Shown here piece after piece: positions 55,914 to 64,000 of a stretch of 64,000 bases of DNA; position 1 is the stretch's first letter; each line of letters begins with the position of its first letter. Both the position numbers and the translations under genes were made by a program. Under the pieces are notes generated by a model. That model worked only from the letters and a program-made list of their open reading frames with translations, was not told where the DNA came from and searched no databases. The DNA comes from Novosphingobium flavum (GTDB taxonomy: Bacteria > Pseudomonadota > Alphaproteobacteria > Sphingomonadales > Sphingomonadaceae): assembly GCF_014230315.1 (NCBI RefSeq), contig NZ_JACLAW010000002.1, forward strand, positions 186,001 to 250,000. The letters run 5' to 3'.

Positions 55914-56846
55914 CTAACGCGCCAGCACGTTGGTGCTGGCCAGCCCCCCATCGACGTGGCCTTCGGGATCGGGGTGGATCAGGATCTCGATCCCCGGAAA
56001 TTCGGCGAGGATCTTTTCCTCGATCTCGTCCATCACGTCGTGGGCCTGCGAGACGGTCATCTTGCCATCGACCCAGACGTGGAACTGGACGAAGTCGCGG
56101 TTGCCCGCCGTTCGGGTGCGCAGGTCGTGGACCCCGCGCAGTTCGGGATGGCGGGCGATGACCGCGATGAAGCGGTCCTTCTTTTCCTGCGGCCATTCAC
56201 GGTCCATCAGGTTGTCGATCGCGTCCTGCGAGGCGCCCCAGGCGCCCCAGCCGAGCCAGCCGGCGATGGCGAGGCCGAACAGCGGATCGGCACCCTTGAC
56301 GTCGAGATACTGGTCGAGCGCGAGGGCGGCGATCACCGCGAGGTTCAGCATCAAGTCCGACTGGTAATGGACATGGTCGGTCGAGATCGCGAGGCTGTTC
56401 GTCCGGGCGATGACGTGGCGCTGCCAGACGAGCAGGGCGACGGTCGCCACCATGGCCACGGCCGAGACCGCGATGCCCTCGCCCGCAGCTTCCGTGCGCG
56501 CGCCGGCGATCAGTTCCTGGACCGAGTGGAAGGCGAGCGTCAGCGCCGAGATCGAGATCAGCACGACCTGGAACATGGCCGCCAGCGCCTCGGCCTTGCC
56601 GTGGCCGAAGCGGTGATCATCATCGGCCGGGTGCGCCGCGATCCACACTCCGGCGAGGGTGGCGAGGCTGGCGACGAGATCGAGCGTGGTATCGGCAAGG
56701 CTGCCGAGCATCGCCGCGGATCCGGTCGTCCAGGCGGCCCAGCCCTTGAGACCCAGCAGCAGCGCGGCGACGGCGATGCTGGCGAAGGCCGCGCTGCGGT
56801 TGAGCGCGGCGTTATCGGCGGCGGAGGGCGTCATCGGCGCGCTCAT
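55914..56846 (-). CDS. fieF: Cation-efflux (CDF) transporter FieF-like
   Basis: 310 residues from the ATG at 56846. Six membrane helices (about 10-210) are present. The transport-site Asp pair is in GSLADTTLDLVASLATLAG and the partner His-Asp in DHVHYQSDLMLN. DDDHRFGHGKAEALAA is a CDF signature. The C-terminal cytoplasmic domain (about 215-300) binds metal in dimers. FieF-type proteins export Fe2+ and Zn2+ against protons. The start overlaps the pdxH stop by 4 bp. Confidence 0.93.
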   Translation of the reverse strand: MSAPMTPSAADNAALNRSAAFASIAVAALLLGLKGWAAWTTGSAAMLGSLADTTLDLVASLATLAGVWIAAHPADDDHRFGHGKAEALAAMFQVVLISISALTLAFHSVQELIAGARTEAAGEGIAVSAVAMVATVALLVWQRHVIARTNSLAISTDHVHYQSDLMLNLAVIAALALDQYLDVKGADPLFGLAIAGWLGWGAWGASQDAIDNLMDREWPQEKKDRFIAVIARHPELRGVHDLRTRTAGNRDFVQFHVWVDGKMTVSQAHDVMDEIEEKILAEFPGIEILIHPDPEGHVDGGLASTNVLAR

Positions 56847-57460
56847 GGATAGAGCAGCGTGCTGGTCCAGCCGCCGGGCGCGGCGGCATCGCGGACATAG
56901 CGGCGGCGTTCGTGGAGGCGGTGCTCGCGGTCCTGCCAAAACTCGATCGCGGTGGGGACGCAGCGAAAACCGAACCAGTGGCGCGGACGCTCGACCTCAT
57001 TGCCGGCGAAGCGGGCCTCGACCTCGGCAAAGCGGGCGAGGAAGGTTTCGCGGCTTTCGAGCGGGGCAGACTGGTCGGACGCGACCGCGCCGAGCTGGCT
57101 GTCACGCGAGCGGCTGGCGAAATAGGCGTCGGCGGTTTCTTCGCTGACACGCTCCACCGCGCCCTCGATGCGGATTTGGCGGCGCAGGCTCTTCCAGTGG
57201 AACAGCAGGGCGCAGTGCGGATTGGCGATCAGTTCGCCGCCCTTGCGGCTGCGCGAATTGGTATAGAACACGAAGCCATCCGGGCCGTGACCCTTGAGCA
57301 GGACCATGCGTACCGAGGGCAGGCCGCTCGGCGTGGCCGTGGCGAGGGCCATGGCGTTTGAATCGTTGGGCTCGGTTCCGCGCGCTTCGTTGTACCACGC
57401 ATCGAACAGGGCGAAGGGATCGCCATGAGCGAGGGGAGCGGCTGCCGGTTCAGGTTGCAA
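56843..57460 (-). CDS. pdxH: Pyridoxamine 5'-phosphate oxidase
   Basis: 205 residues from a TTG at 57460; AGGAAA lies 7-12 nt before it and the length then matches the family, while no ATG suits (the next Met is well inside, at MALATATPSG). FMN and PLP binding blocks are MALATATPSGLPSVRMVLLKG, FYTNSRSRKGGELIANPHCAL and HWKSLRRQIRIEGAVERV. The C-terminal HRLHERRRYVRD matches PdxH. It makes pyridoxal phosphate. Overlap with fieF (4 bp) shows joint expression. Confidence 0.93.
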   Translation of the reverse strand: MQPEPAAAPLAHGDPFALFDAWYNEARGTEPNDSNAMALATATPSGLPSVRMVLLKGHGPDGFVFYTNSRSRKGGELIANPHCALLFHWKSLRRQIRIEGAVERVSEETADAYFASRSRDSQLGAVASDQSAPLESRETFLARFAEVEARFAGNEVERPRHWFGFRCVPTAIEFWQDREHRLHERRRYVRDAAAPGGWTSTLLYP

Positions 57461-57630
57461 CGGATTTTCCTGACGAAGTTGACACAGTTGACACTGCCCA
57501 GGGGTTGGAAAATCCTTTCCCGGACAGGCGGCGGCCTCGGCCCCGTCCATAGCGGCGCGCGGGCGAGTAGGAAAGGCACCACGCGTTCCGCGCCCTTGTG
57601 CCGGCCCGATCTGGCGCCTAGCTAGGGGCC

Positions 57631-58587
57631 ATGGCAGACCCATATGTGACCCTGGGGGTGGCTCGCGGCGCGAGCGAGAAGGACATCAAGTCCGCCTATC
57701 GCAAGCTCGCCAAGGAGCTTCACCCCGACCGCAACCAGGACAATCCCAAGGCGGCCGAGCGCTTCGCCCAGGTGACCCAGGCCTATGACCTCCTGTCCGA
57801 CAAGGACAAGCGCGCCCGCTTCGACCGCGGCGAGATCGATGCCGACGGCAATCCGGCCAGCCCATTCGGCGCGGGCGGGTTTGGCGGCGGGCCGTTCGGC
57901 GGGGCGGGCCAGCGCGGCTTCGGCGGCGGGGGCGGCGGGGCCGGTTTCGGCGCCGGCCACGAGGGCCCGGACCTGTCCGACCTGTTCGAGGGCCTGTTCG
58001 GCGGGCGCGGTGGCGGCATGGGGGGCGGCATGGGCGGCGGGCGACGCCACGCGCCCAAGGGCGCCAACGTGCAGTATCGCCTCAAGGTCTCGCTGACCGA
58101 TGCGGCGACCCGTGCGGCGCAGCGCATTACCCTTGGCGACGGCAAGACCATCGACCTCAAGCTGCCCGCGGGCGTCGAGGACGGCACCCAGATGCGGCTG
58201 GCTGGAAAGGGCGAGCCGGGGCCGGGCGGGGCGGGCGATGCCATCGTGGTGATCGAGATCCAGCACCATCCCCATTTCCGCCAGGACGGCGACAACCTGC
58301 GGCTCGACCTGCCGGTGACGCTCGCCGAGGCGGTGAACGGGGCCAAGGTGAAGGTGCCGACCGCCGACGGCGCGGTGATGCTGACCGTGGCGCCGGGCTC
58401 TTCCAGCGGCAGGACGCTCAGGCTCAAGGAAAAGGGCATGAGCCGCAAGGACGGCAGCCGGGGCGACCAGTTGGTGACGCTGCAGATCGACCTGCCCGAC
58501 CTTGACGGGACCGCCGGGGCGGAACTGATCCGGCGGCTTGACGGTTGGCAGGACGAACGCAATCCGCGCGCCCGGCTCGGGGTGTAG
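57631..58587 (+). CDS. DnaJ-like co-chaperone without zinc finger (CbpA-like)
   Basis: 318 residues. The J domain (about 1-70) has HPD at 31-33. A Gly/Phe-rich linker (about 80-145) with GGFGGGPFGG repeats follows. The C-terminal peptide-binding domains (about 145-300) include RITLGDGKTIDLKLPAGVEDGTQMRL and VNGAKVKVPTADG. It lacks the CXXCXGXG zinc repeats of DnaJ, so it is a class II J-protein that stimulates DnaK. It starts a series with yihY-like and fabI genes. Confidence 0.93.
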   Translation: MADPYVTLGVARGASEKDIKSAYRKLAKELHPDRNQDNPKAAERFAQVTQAYDLLSDKDKRARFDRGEIDADGNPASPFGAGGFGGGPFGGAGQRGFGGGGGGAGFGAGHEGPDLSDLFEGLFGGRGGGMGGGMGGGRRHAPKGANVQYRLKVSLTDAATRAAQRITLGDGKTIDLKLPAGVEDGTQMRLAGKGEPGPGGAGDAIVVIEIQHHPHFRQDGDNLRLDLPVTLAEAVNGAKVKVPTADGAVMLTVAPGSSSGRTLRLKEKGMSRKDGSRGDQLVTLQIDLPDLDGTAGAELIRRLDGWQDERNPRARLGV

Positions 58588-58623
58588 AGCCTGATGGCAC
58601 GGCAACCGGGCAGGACCGCCTGA

Positions 58624-59679
58624 ATGGAAGAACGGCCGATCGTCGGCGCCGGGGCAGCCGACCAACAGACCCTGCTCGACCCGCCCGACCTTTCGCCCGA
58701 GGCGCGCCGCCGCCATGCCCAGCGCTGGCAACAGGGGCTCGAGCCGGTCACCCGCAGCGAGGTCGCCGGGCACCGCGACTGGCACGCCCATGTGCGGCAG
58801 GTGCTGGGCCGGACCCTGGCCGGGGTGTGGAACGACGGCTTCATCCATGCCGGGAACCTCGCCTATACCGCCGTGGTCGCGCTGTTTCCGTTCTTCATCC
58901 TCGCCGCCGCGGTCTTTTCCGCGATCGGCGAGAAGGCCGACCGCGCCGCTTCGATCAACGCCTTCCTGCTGGCCGTGCCGCCCGCCGTGGCCAAGGCAAT
59001 CGCCCCGGTGGCGCGCGACGTGATCGAGGCGCGGACCGGCTGGCTGCTGTGGATCGGCGGCGTGGTGGGCATATGGTCGGTCGGCAGCCTGGTCGAGACG
59101 ATCCGCGACGTGCTGCGCCGGGCCTATGGCACGAAGCAGACCCATGCCTTCTGGCGCTATCGCCTGCTCTCGACCGGGATCACCTTTGCCGCCGTGATCC
59201 TGCTGCTGCTCTCGCTGATGGCGCAGGTGACGATCGGCGCGGTGGAAACGGCGATCTATGCCTGGTTTCCCCGGCTCGACCCGATCGCGGGCGAAGTGGC
59301 GATGACCCGGCTGATCCCCGCAGGGGTCTTGTTCGCCTCGCTCTACCTGCTGTTCCTTTCGCTCACCCCCTCGCAATACCGCAAGCGGGCCTATCCCAAG
59401 TGGCCCGGCGCGCTGTTCGTGACGGTGTGGTGGGTGCTGGTGCTGATGGCCCTGCCCTGGGCGATCCGCCACCTGTTCAACTACGATGCGACCTATGGCA
59501 GCCTTGCCGGCGTGATGATCACGCTTTTCTTTTTCTGGCTGGTGGGCTTAGGGATGGTATTCGGAGCCGAGCTCAATGCAGCCCTGGCTGAAACACCGGA
59601 GGAACGCGACATGATCGGGCAAGCGGATGACCGCAACCGGCAGTCGCGGATGAGGAACGGCGGAGTACGGACGGAATGA
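58624..59679 (+). CDS. YihY/BrkB family membrane protein
   Basis: 351 residues. The N-terminal ~70 residues are cytoplasmic and acidic; about six membrane helices follow (about 80-300). Conserved blocks are DGFIHAGNLAYTAVVALFPFFILAAAVFSAIG (about 71-102), IGGVVGIWSVGSLVETIRDVL and TYGSLAGVMITLFFFWLVGLGMVFGAELNAAL. The family is no longer thought to be RNase BN, and its role in the envelope is unclear. It overlaps fabI by 4 bp. Confidence 0.92.
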   Translation: MEERPIVGAGAADQQTLLDPPDLSPEARRRHAQRWQQGLEPVTRSEVAGHRDWHAHVRQVLGRTLAGVWNDGFIHAGNLAYTAVVALFPFFILAAAVFSAIGEKADRAASINAFLLAVPPAVAKAIAPVARDVIEARTGWLLWIGGVVGIWSVGSLVETIRDVLRRAYGTKQTHAFWRYRLLSTGITFAAVILLLLSLMAQVTIGAVETAIYAWFPRLDPIAGEVAMTRLIPAGVLFASLYLLFLSLTPSQYRKRAYPKWPGALFVTVWWVLVLMALPWAIRHLFNYDATYGSLAGVMITLFFFWLVGLGMVFGAELNAALAETPEERDMIGQADDRNRQSRMRNGGVRTE

Positions 59680-60479
59680 CAGGATTGATGGCAGGCAAGC
59701 GCGGGCTGATCATGGGCCTTGCCAACGACAAGTCGCTGGCCTGGGGCATCGCGCAGAAGCTGGCGGAGCAGGGGGCGGAACTCGCCTTTTCCTTTCAGGG
59801 CGAAGCGCTGGAGAAGCGGGTGCGCCCGCTGGCGGCATCGCTGGGCAGCGATTTCCTGATCGAGTGCGACGTGTCGAGCATGCCGGCGCTCGATTCGGCT
59901 TTCGACATCCTGAAGGCACGCTGGCCGACGATCGACTTCATCGTCCACGCGATCGGCTATTCCGACAAGAACCAGCTGCGCGGGCACTATTACGACACCA
60001 CGCTCGACAACTTCCTGATGACGATGAACATCTCGGCCTACAGCCTCGTTGCCGTCACCCAGCGGGCGATCCCGATGATGTCGGCGGGCGGATCGATCCT
60101 GACCCTGACCTACTACGGCGCGGAAAAGGTCGTGCCGCACTACAACGTGATGGGCGTGGCCAAGGCGGCGCTGGAAACCAGCGTGAAGTATCTCGCCAAC
60201 GACTGCGGGCCGCTCGGCATCCGGGTCAACGCGATCTCGGCCGGGCCGATCAAGACCCTCGCCGCCAGCGGGATCGGCGATTTCCGCTATATCCTCAAGT
60301 GGAACGAGCTGAACTCGCCGCTGCGCCGCAACGTGACCATCGAAGACGTGGGCGGGGCCGGGCTCTACTTGCTCTCCGACCTCTCCAGCGGGGTGACCGG
60401 CGAGACTCACCATGTCGACGCGGGCTATCATCTCGTGGGCATGAAGCAGGAAGATGCGCCGGATATCGCGCTAAGCTGA
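59676..60479 (+). CDS. fabI: Enoyl-[acyl-carrier-protein] reductase (NADH)
   Basis: 267 residues. Catalytic residues follow E. coli numbering: Tyr146, Tyr156 and Lys163 (TYYGAEKVVPHYNVMGVAK). The cofactor motif is GKRGLIMGLANDKSLAWGIA (about 7-26). It does the last reduction of fatty-acid elongation and is the triclosan and isoniazid-type target. Its overlap with the YihY-like gene suggests expression with envelope functions. Confidence 0.97.
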   Translation: MTGLMAGKRGLIMGLANDKSLAWGIAQKLAEQGAELAFSFQGEALEKRVRPLAASLGSDFLIECDVSSMPALDSAFDILKARWPTIDFIVHAIGYSDKNQLRGHYYDTTLDNFLMTMNISAYSLVAVTQRAIPMMSAGGSILTLTYYGAEKVVPHYNVMGVAKAALETSVKYLANDCGPLGIRVNAISAGPIKTLAASGIGDFRYILKWNELNSPLRRNVTIEDVGGAGLYLLSDLSSGVTGETHHVDAGYHLVGMKQEDAPDIALS

Positions 60480-60480
60480 T

Positions 60481-60633
60481 TTTCCGCGACGCGGTTTCAG
60501 ATCAAGGATCAATGCAGGGGTTAACGCCCCTGCACCCCGTTCGATCTTCCGGCGATGGGGCCGTGCGGGCGCACGACTTGCGCGCCACGGGCGCGCCGTG
60601 AGACGGTATGGGGTCCGGGGACCTGGCCCCGGA
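60481..60633. repeat. Mosaic palindromic intergenic element, copy E
   Basis: TTTCCGCGACGCGGTTTCAG (60481-60500) opens it, then TGCAGGGG-N6-CCCCTGCA (60513-60534), ACCCCGTT, a variable core, TGAGACGG and a right hairpin of the second type, CCGGGG-N6-CCCCGG (60615-60632). It starts directly after the fabI stop, between convergent genes. Confidence 0.87.
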
Positions 60634-60847
60634 TTCATCGTTTTATCCTATTCATTTAGCCGATCCCAGCCGGCCCGTTTCGGGACAGGTTTTGGGTGCC
60701 TGTGCATAAGTGAAGGCCCGGGGCAGACATGCCACCGGGCCTTCGGGTAGGTCTCCCGACGGAACGCGTTCGATGGAGGCAGCCATGCACGACGTTCCGC
60801 CGGAAGTCCGGCTGGCGGCGCGGTGAGGCGCCGCCCGGAAACTCAAC
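60634..60847. other. Structured intergenic stretch with hairpins and a short SD-led frame
   Basis: Between repeat copy E and the wecC stop lie two stems: ACAGG/CCTGT near 60686-60704 and a longer one at 60713-60743. On the plus strand a GGAGG (60775-60779) is set 5 nt before an ATG (60785) that opens a 13-codon frame, MHDVPPEVRLAAR, ending at 60826. This could be a small RNA gene with a peptide, or chance. Confidence 0.4.
60713..60743 (+). ncRNA. Strong hairpin, possible small-RNA or terminator stem
   Basis: AAGGCCCGG (60713-60721) and CCGGGCCTT (60735-60743) pair perfectly; the loop adds GGCA/TGCC pairs with one bulged A, giving about 13 bp with a GACA tetraloop. No T-run follows on either strand. 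It might be part of an sRNA or a processed 3' end; there is no proof of transcription. Confidence 0.35.
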
Positions 60848-62149
60848 TCAGCCGACGGCCGAAAGCCTTGCGGACGAAGCGTCCACGGCCTTCGGCTGGT
60901 CGGGCCAGATACCCCGCGTGTCGTAGACGATCTTGCCGAGCCGTTCGGTCAGCGGGATCGACCTGAACAGGTCGTGGTCGACCAGGACGATCAGGATCTC
61001 GCAGCGCTCGAGCGCGGTATCGATGTCGATCAGCCCGACCGGGGTATCGCGGTACTCAACCGGAAGTTCCGAAATGAACGGTTCGACGATCGAGATGCGA
61101 TCCGCATAGCGCCGCGTCAAGGTGGAGGCAACGAGGCGCGCGGGGCTTTCCCGGAAATCGTCGATGTTAGCCTTGAAGGCGAGGCCGAGGCAGGCGACCT
61201 GCGCTTCGGGATGGGCCGCGAGCAGGGCATCGGCCCGGGCGATAACGTGGTGGATCTTGCTGTCATTCACCCCGCGCGCGGTGCGGATCAGCGGGGTTTC
61301 CTCGGGCGCGCCGTGGACGATGAACCACGGGTCAACCGCGATGCAATGGCCGCCGACGCCGGGTCCGGGGGTGAGGATGTTGACCCGCGGATGGCGGTTG
61401 GCGAGGCGAATCACCTCCCACACGTCGAGGCCCATTCGGTCGGCGATGATCGACAGTTCGTTGGCGAAGGCGATGTTGACGTCGCGGTAGGCGTTCTCGA
61501 CCAGCTTGGTCATTTCCGCGGCGCGGCTGTCGGTGGTGACGCAGGCGCCCTTGACGAAAAGCTTGTAGAACGCGAGCGCGCGGCGGGCGCAGCGCGGGGT
61601 GATGCCGCCGATCGAGCGGTCGTTGCCGGCCAGTTCCTCGAGAATGCGGCCGGGAAGGACGCGCTCGGGGCAGTAGGCGATGGAGACGTCGGGCGTGTCG
61701 GACACGAGGCCGGGGAAGCGCAGGTCGGGCCGGGCCTCGGCCATCAGGTCGCGCAATTGCTCGGTCGTGCCGACCGGCGAGGTCGATTCGAGGATCACCG
61801 TGTCGCCGGGCTTGAGCACCGGGGCGACGGCGCGGCCGGCTTCCATCACGTAGGTGAGGTCGGGCGCGTGGTTCTTGTCGAACGGGGTGGGCACGGCGAT
61901 GACGAAGACGTCGGCCGGTTCGATCCGGGTGGAAGCGGTGAGCAGGCCGCGCGAGACGACATTGTGGACGAGCCCGTCGAGATCGGCTTCCTCGATGTGG
62001 ATTTCGCCGCGATTGATCGTCTCGACCACCTCGCGGCTGACGTCGACCCCGCGCACGCGGCAGCCGGCGCGGGCAACGATCGCGGCGGTGGGAAGTCCGA
62101 TGTAACCCAGCCCGACGACACAGACTTCGGGCTTATTGTCCTGCTTCAT
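60848..62149 (-). CDS. wecC: UDP-N-acetyl-D-mannosaminuronate dehydrogenase
   Basis: 433 residues from the ATG at 62149; the start region overlaps the wecB stop by 17 bp. The NAD motif VVGLGYIGLPTAAIVA lies at about 9-24. The catalytic Cys, at about 268, is in GVGGHCIAVDPWF. It oxidises UDP-ManNAc to UDP-ManNAcA in two NAD steps, using the product of WecB. The pair would feed a ManNAcA-containing polysaccharide, possibly the EPS at the left of the window. Confidence 0.95.
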   Translation of the reverse strand: MKQDNKPEVCVVGLGYIGLPTAAIVARAGCRVRGVDVSREVVETINRGEIHIEEADLDGLVHNVVSRGLLTASTRIEPADVFVIAVPTPFDKNHAPDLTYVMEAGRAVAPVLKPGDTVILESTSPVGTTEQLRDLMAEARPDLRFPGLVSDTPDVSIAYCPERVLPGRILEELAGNDRSIGGITPRCARRALAFYKLFVKGACVTTDSRAAEMTKLVENAYRDVNIAFANELSIIADRMGLDVWEVIRLANRHPRVNILTPGPGVGGHCIAVDPWFIVHGAPEETPLIRTARGVNDSKIHHVIARADALLAAHPEAQVACLGLAFKANIDDFRESPARLVASTLTRRYADRISIVEPFISELPVEYRDTPVGLIDIDTALERCEILIVLVDHDLFRSIPLTERLGKIVYDTRGIWPDQPKAVDASSARLSAVG

Positions 62150-63266
62150 TCGCCACGTGCTCCACGATCCGGGCGCTGGCCTGGCCATCCCCGAAGGGGT
62201 TGTGAGCGCGGGCCATCGCTTCGTAGGCCGCCTTATCGTCGAGCAGGGTAAATATTTCGGTAACGATACGGCCCTCGTCGGTGCCGACGAGGCGCGCGGT
62301 GCCGGCAGCGACCCCCTCGGGGCGCTCGGTGGTCTCGCGCATGACGAGGACCGGCTTGCCCAGCGCGGGCGCCTCTTCCTGCACCCCGCCCGAATCGGTC
62401 AGCATGATTTCGGCAAGGCCGAGCAGGCGGGCGAAATGCGGATAGTCGAGTGGGGCGATCAGCGCCACGTTAGGCAGGCCGGCCAGCGCCGCGTCCATCA
62501 CCGCGCGGACATTGGGGTTGGGGTGGACCGGGAAGATCACCGCGACATCGGGCCGCTGGGCAATGCGGGCGACGGCGCGGGCGATGGCTTCCAGCCCGCC
62601 GCCGAAATTCTCGCGCCGGTGGCTGGTGACGCCGATCACCCGCTTGCCGGCGAAGCGCGCTTCGAGTTCGCCGAGACCCGCGACGAGCAGCGGCTGCTCG
62701 GCAATGCGGTCCGTCACCCAGTGCAGCGCATCTATCACCGTGTTGCCGGTGACGTGGACCCGCGCGGGATCGACGTTCTCGCGCAGCAGCGCCCCGGCCG
62801 CGGTCTCGGTCGGGGCGAAGTGCAGGCTGGCGAGCGAGCCGATGATCTTGCGGTTCACCTCCTCCGGCCAAGGATGGTGGATGTTGCCCGAGCGCAGCCC
62901 CGCCTCGACATGGTCGACCGGGAGCTTGCGATAGTAGGCGGCGAGCGCGCCGGCCATGGCCGTGGCCGTATCACCCTGGACCATCACCCGGTCCGGCTTC
63001 ACCGCGTCCATCACCCCGCCAAGGCCGGTGAGCAGGGCCGCAGTCAGCCCGTCGAGCGTCTGGCCCGGGCGCATCAGGTCGAGATCGTGATCCGGCACGA
63101 TCCCGGCGATCGAGAGCACCTGATCGAGCATGTCGCGGTGCTGGGCCGAGACGCAGGTGACGCATTCGAACCGGGGATCAGCCTTGAGCGCGGCAATCAC
63201 CGGGAACAGCTTGATCGCCTCGGGCCGGGTGCCGAAAATGACGAGGATGCGAGTGCGCGTGGTCAT
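62133..63266 (-). CDS. wecB: UDP-N-acetylglucosamine 2-epimerase (non-hydrolysing)
   Basis: 377 residues from the ATG at 63266; MTTRTRILVIFGTRPEAIK is the classic WecB start. FGTRPEAIKLFPV (about 9-21), VDHVEAGLRSGNIHHPWPEEVNR and LTDSGGVQEEAPALGKPVLVMRETTERPEG are hallmark blocks. It converts UDP-GlcNAc to UDP-ManNAc. It overlaps wecC, so the two enzymes are made together. Confidence 0.96.
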   Translation of the reverse strand: MTTRTRILVIFGTRPEAIKLFPVIAALKADPRFECVTCVSAQHRDMLDQVLSIAGIVPDHDLDLMRPGQTLDGLTAALLTGLGGVMDAVKPDRVMVQGDTATAMAGALAAYYRKLPVDHVEAGLRSGNIHHPWPEEVNRKIIGSLASLHFAPTETAAGALLRENVDPARVHVTGNTVIDALHWVTDRIAEQPLLVAGLGELEARFAGKRVIGVTSHRRENFGGGLEAIARAVARIAQRPDVAVIFPVHPNPNVRAVMDAALAGLPNVALIAPLDYPHFARLLGLAEIMLTDSGGVQEEAPALGKPVLVMRETTERPEGVAAGTARLVGTDEGRIVTEIFTLLDDKAAYEAMARAHNPFGDGQASARIVEHVANEAGQ

Positions 63267-63327
63267 GGCGAGCGCGATAGCACGCACAGGTTAAGGGGCG
63301 CTAACCGCCTTGGCGGGCGCAATTTCG

Positions 63328-63523
63328 TCCGCAAAGCGGAATAATTTTCTGGAAGAACAGAAGGATGAAGCCCTGGGGCCATCGCCCCAGACCCCTTTAA
63401 TTGGCTTACTCAGCGGGCTCATGCGGCATGGCATAAGCGGGAGAGGCTGACAGTAATGGGGTGCAGGGGTTTTGACCCCTGCATAATCCCTTGTTCTTCC
63501 GAGATTCTTGGTCCGCTTCGCGG
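63328..63523. repeat. Mosaic palindromic intergenic element, copy F (most complete)
   Basis: It has both terminal mini-palindromes: TCCGCAAAGCGGA (63328-63340) and CCGCTTCGCGG (63513-63523), in inverted orientation. The internal left hairpin is a variant, CTGGGG-N6-CCCCAG (63373-63390). The right one is TGCAGGGG-N6-CCCCTGCA (63462-63483). The core carries a TTTAATTGGC block. It sits upstream of wecB and downstream of the next minus-strand gene, the only copy not between convergent genes. Confidence 0.88.
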
Positions 63524-63547
63524 GAAGAAAAAGCGGCAATCCCGATT

Positions 63548-64000
63548 TCAGGGCTTCGCGGCGGCTTCCTGTTGGGCGCGGGCGGCCTGTTCGCGCTCGA
63601 CCTGTTCGACGCGGGCCTGGGTGGCGGCGGCGTCGGCGTCGACCGTAGCGGCGCGCTTGGCTCGTTCCTGCGAGATCAGCTCGGCAAAGCCGGGTTCGCT
63701 TTCCTGCTTCTTTTCGGCGTAGGCCGCGTCGATCATCTTCTGGGTGCAGCCGACCGAGCCGCCCGGGCCGACCGGCGAACACGACTTGGTGCCGGCGGCG
63801 CCGACGGTTTCGTAAGCGAGGACCTTGCTGTTCCAGGCTTCCGAGTGGGTCGAGTTTTCCTCCCGCAGGACGGGCGGGATACGGTAGCGCTCGCTTTCGG
63901 CCTTGCGCGCGCAGACGGTGATTTCGCCGCCGGTCGAGGCCGGGCAGGGATCATCGCCGTAGACGATCACGGTGTTGACCTTCTCACCGGCCGCGTCCTG
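63548..64000 (-). CDS. Conserved secreted hypothetical, C-terminal part (cut by window edge)
   Basis: 151 residues are visible; the frame runs through the right edge. It contains KVNTVIVYGDDPCPASTGGE, then ITVCARKAESERYRIPPVLRE and a Cys-bearing GTKSCSPVGPGGSVGCTQKMIDAAYAEK, and ends in a charged Ala/Gln-rich coiled-coil tail. Four Cys suggest an exported protein with disulfides. This conserved sphingomonad/Caulobacter-type protein has no assigned function. The gene is separated from wecB by repeat copy F. Confidence 0.75.
   Translation of the reverse strand, partial: QDAAGEKVNTVIVYGDDPCPASTGGEITVCARKAESERYRIPPVLREENSTHSEAWNSKVLAYETVGAAGTKSCSPVGPGGSVGCTQKMIDAAYAEKKQESEPGFAELISQERAKRAATVDADAAATQARVEQVEREQAARAQQEAAAKP

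Noticed and set aside
57622..59472. 616-codon minus-strand frame opposite the DnaJ-like and YihY-like genes
   Set aside because: It spans two clear plus-strand genes; His/Arg/Gln-rich shadow of GC-rich codons.
60652..60846. 64-codon minus-strand frame between repeat E and wecC
   Set aside because: No ribosome site, no family resemblance and it crosses a strong hairpin.

Overview
The window is a high-GC chromosomal segment of an alphaproteobacterium, most probably a sphingomonad (Sphingomonadales, Novosphingobium/Sphingobium type). This rests on recognised protein families: the CtrA-inhibitor SciP, the DUF3576 lipoprotein, a PhaB-type reductase, and a sphingan-like exopolysaccharide (EPS) gene set. 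GTG and TTG starts are frequent, and many neighbouring genes overlap by 4 bp (ATGA). I see no rRNA, tRNA, CRISPR array, IS element or integrase.

Region 1 (1-17.4 kb) is an EPS locus. A glycosyltransferase runs off the left edge on the minus strand. A plus-strand series starts with two phage-virion-like genes (a small beta-sandwich protein and a tailspike-like beta-helix protein). It continues with a glycosyltransferase, a UDP-glucuronate decarboxylase, a membrane acyltransferase, a Wzy-like polymerase, a second glycosyltransferase and a WcaF-like acetyltransferase. A facing minus-strand set encodes the priming polyprenyl sugar-phosphate transferase, a small secreted protein with its own terminator, an O-antigen-ligase/Wzy_C protein, the outer-membrane export lipoprotein (Wza/GumB), the tyrosine autokinase co-polymerase (Wzc/GumC) and an unknown membrane-anchored protein. 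Together they can prime, build, decorate, polymerise and export a surface polysaccharide. wecB and wecC (UDP-ManNAcA synthesis) and galU lie far away, near 62 kb and 44 kb.

Region 2 (17.5-35.6 kb) is housekeeping: holA-lptE-leuS, a HAD-UbiA fusion, DUF3576, a barrel-like secreted protein, phaB, sucC, a CysQ-type phosphatase, an OmpA lipoprotein, a CNNM/CorC-type membrane protein, an LLM flavin oxidoreductase, a TPR protein, an alpha/beta hydrolase and thrS. Region 3 (36-47.7 kb) has agmatine deiminase, glnE-bcp-DUF455, an M23 peptidase, a TbpB-like lipoprotein, galU, murA, two small proteins and DUF445. Region 4 (47.6-60.5 kb) has a two-gene RND efflux system, sciP, mnmA, a serine hydrolase, fieF-pdxH, and dnaJ-like/yihY/fabI. 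Region 5 (60.8-64 kb) has wecC, wecB and a partial conserved secreted protein.

The most unusual non-coding content is a mosaic palindromic element present in six intergenic copies, five of them between convergent genes. There is also a perfect 30-bp inverted repeat followed by two tandem hairpin units with compensatory base changes downstream of the OmpA gene, and a Fur-box-like site between sucC and cysQ.
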